From: Gammaproteobacteria bacterium UBA2965
GTDB lineage: Bacteria; Pseudomonadota; Gammaproteobacteria; Pseudomonadales; Azotimanducaceae
NCBI GenBank assembly: GCA_002348385.1
Contig: DEBD01000003.1
Span: 1-61,390, forward strand
Length of the DNA: 61,390 nucleotides
Reading direction: 5' to 3'
How positions within the stretch are numbered: position 1 is the first letter of the stretch; the number at the start of each line of letters is the position of its first letter. Position numbers and translations under genes: made by a program. The notes under the pieces were generated by a model. It saw nothing but the letters and a program-made list of their open reading frames with translations. It did no database searches and was not told where the DNA came from. Positions 61,049 to 61,390 of the stretch are shown one piece after another.

Positions 61049-61269
61049 TTTCTACTGGTGAAATAGCACCTGCCTATTCGCACTATCTTTCCTGCACAGT
61101 GTCTGAAAGAACCAACTCTCCTGCGTTGTTTCAAGACAAGTACACTCCCGAACAGAAACAGACGCATAGCCTGATCAACCCCCTTCACGCTGGTGGTTTG
61201 GGTTACCGCAAGTGAGAGCCTCGCGCAGGCCTTCGATGACATCGACAGCCTGGCGGTGGGATGTGTTGC

Positions 61270-61298
61270 TGGACTGCCGGAGGCGGATGAGGTACAAC
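61270..61298 (+). promoter_or_regulatory. Possible promoter of tRNA-Met
   Basis: TGGACT (61270-61275) and TACAAC (61293-61298) are 17 bases apart, each four of six to consensus, followed by the GC-rich discriminator gcgcctccg. The mature tRNA begins 15 bases after the -10 box. An inverted repeat GGAGGCG/CGCCTCC (61279-61306) overlaps this promoter. The rest of the gap after glmS (61049-61269) shows no gene and no clear terminator. Confidence 0.4.
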
Positions 61299-61313
61299 GC
61301 GCCTCCGACGAAT

Positions 61314-61390
61314 GGCTACGTAGCTCAGCTGGTTAGAGCACAGCATTCATAATGCTGGGGTCGGTGGTTCAAGTCCACCCGTAGCTACCA
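61314..61390 (+). tRNA. tRNA-Met (CAU), elongator type
   Basis: A complete 77-base tRNA ending exactly at the window end. The acceptor stem ggctacg pairs with cgtagct (one G-U pair), discriminator A, and CCA is encoded. The anticodon stem CAGCA/TGCTG closes loop TTCATAA with anticodon CAT. The sequence resembles E. coli elongator tRNA-Met; a fully paired first acceptor position argues against an initiator. tRNA-Ile2 read through lysidine also has CAT but differs in the acceptor. Confidence 0.93.

Overview
This window is chromosomal housekeeping DNA from a gammaproteobacterium with fairly high G+C. The assignment rests on gene order and content: secE-nusG-rplKAJL-rpoBC, the str, S10, spc and alpha operons in series, a nadD-rsfS-rlmH-mrdAB-mltB-rlpA-dacA-ybeD-lipB cluster, hemA-prfA-prmC-moeB, and lolB facing hemA. 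I cannot name a genus from the sequence alone. No phage, insertion sequence, CRISPR array or toxin-antitoxin locus is visible.

Layout. 1-11824: the 3' end of tRNA-Trp, secE, nusG, rplK, rplA, a structured leader, rplJ, rplL, an attenuator-like hairpin, rpoB, rpoC. 11825-16367: two hairpins, a good sigma70 promoter, rpsL, rpsG, fusA, tuf and a terminator hairpin. 16657-23132 (minus strand): a type IV pilus minor-pilin and tip-adhesin cluster, read fimT-pilV-pilW-pilX-small secreted protein-pilY1-pilE. It separates tuf from rpsJ, which are often close together. 23368-37043: a promoter and the whole S10, spc and alpha operons (28 ribosomal proteins plus secY and rpoA), including rpmJ, 38 codons long. 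A strong intrinsic terminator and a long hairpin lie between rpsJ and rplC.

37427-42114: a DUF465 small protein, uvrA (minus), ssb, uppP (minus). 42183-51226: a Lon N-domain protein, nadD, rsfS, rlmH and then the rod-shape and peptidoglycan genes mrdA, mrdB, mltB, rlpA and dacA, followed by ybeD and lipB. 51201-55102 (minus): hemA, prfA, prmC and moeB, with overlapping ends from prfA onward. 55136-61390: lolB, tRNA-Gln, a gutted prs, rplY, pth, ychF, an unknown 90-residue protein, glmS and tRNA-Met.

The genes serve transcription and translation (RNA polymerase beta, beta' and alpha, NusG, ribosomal proteins, EF-G, EF-Tu, RF1 and its methylase, Pth, L25), protein export (SecE, SecY, LolB), envelope growth (UppP, PBP2, RodA, MltB, RlpA, DacA, GlmS), cofactors (NadD, LipB, MoeB, HemA), DNA repair (UvrA, SSB) and surface pili.

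The least ordinary points are the in-frame prs remnant next to the missing ispE; the pilus cluster inside the ribosomal super-operon, with an unrecognised CxxC secreted protein; the terminator plus long hairpin inside the S10 operon; an EF-Tu with Glu at a normally Arg position and codon use unlike its neighbours; and the unknown gene before glmS.
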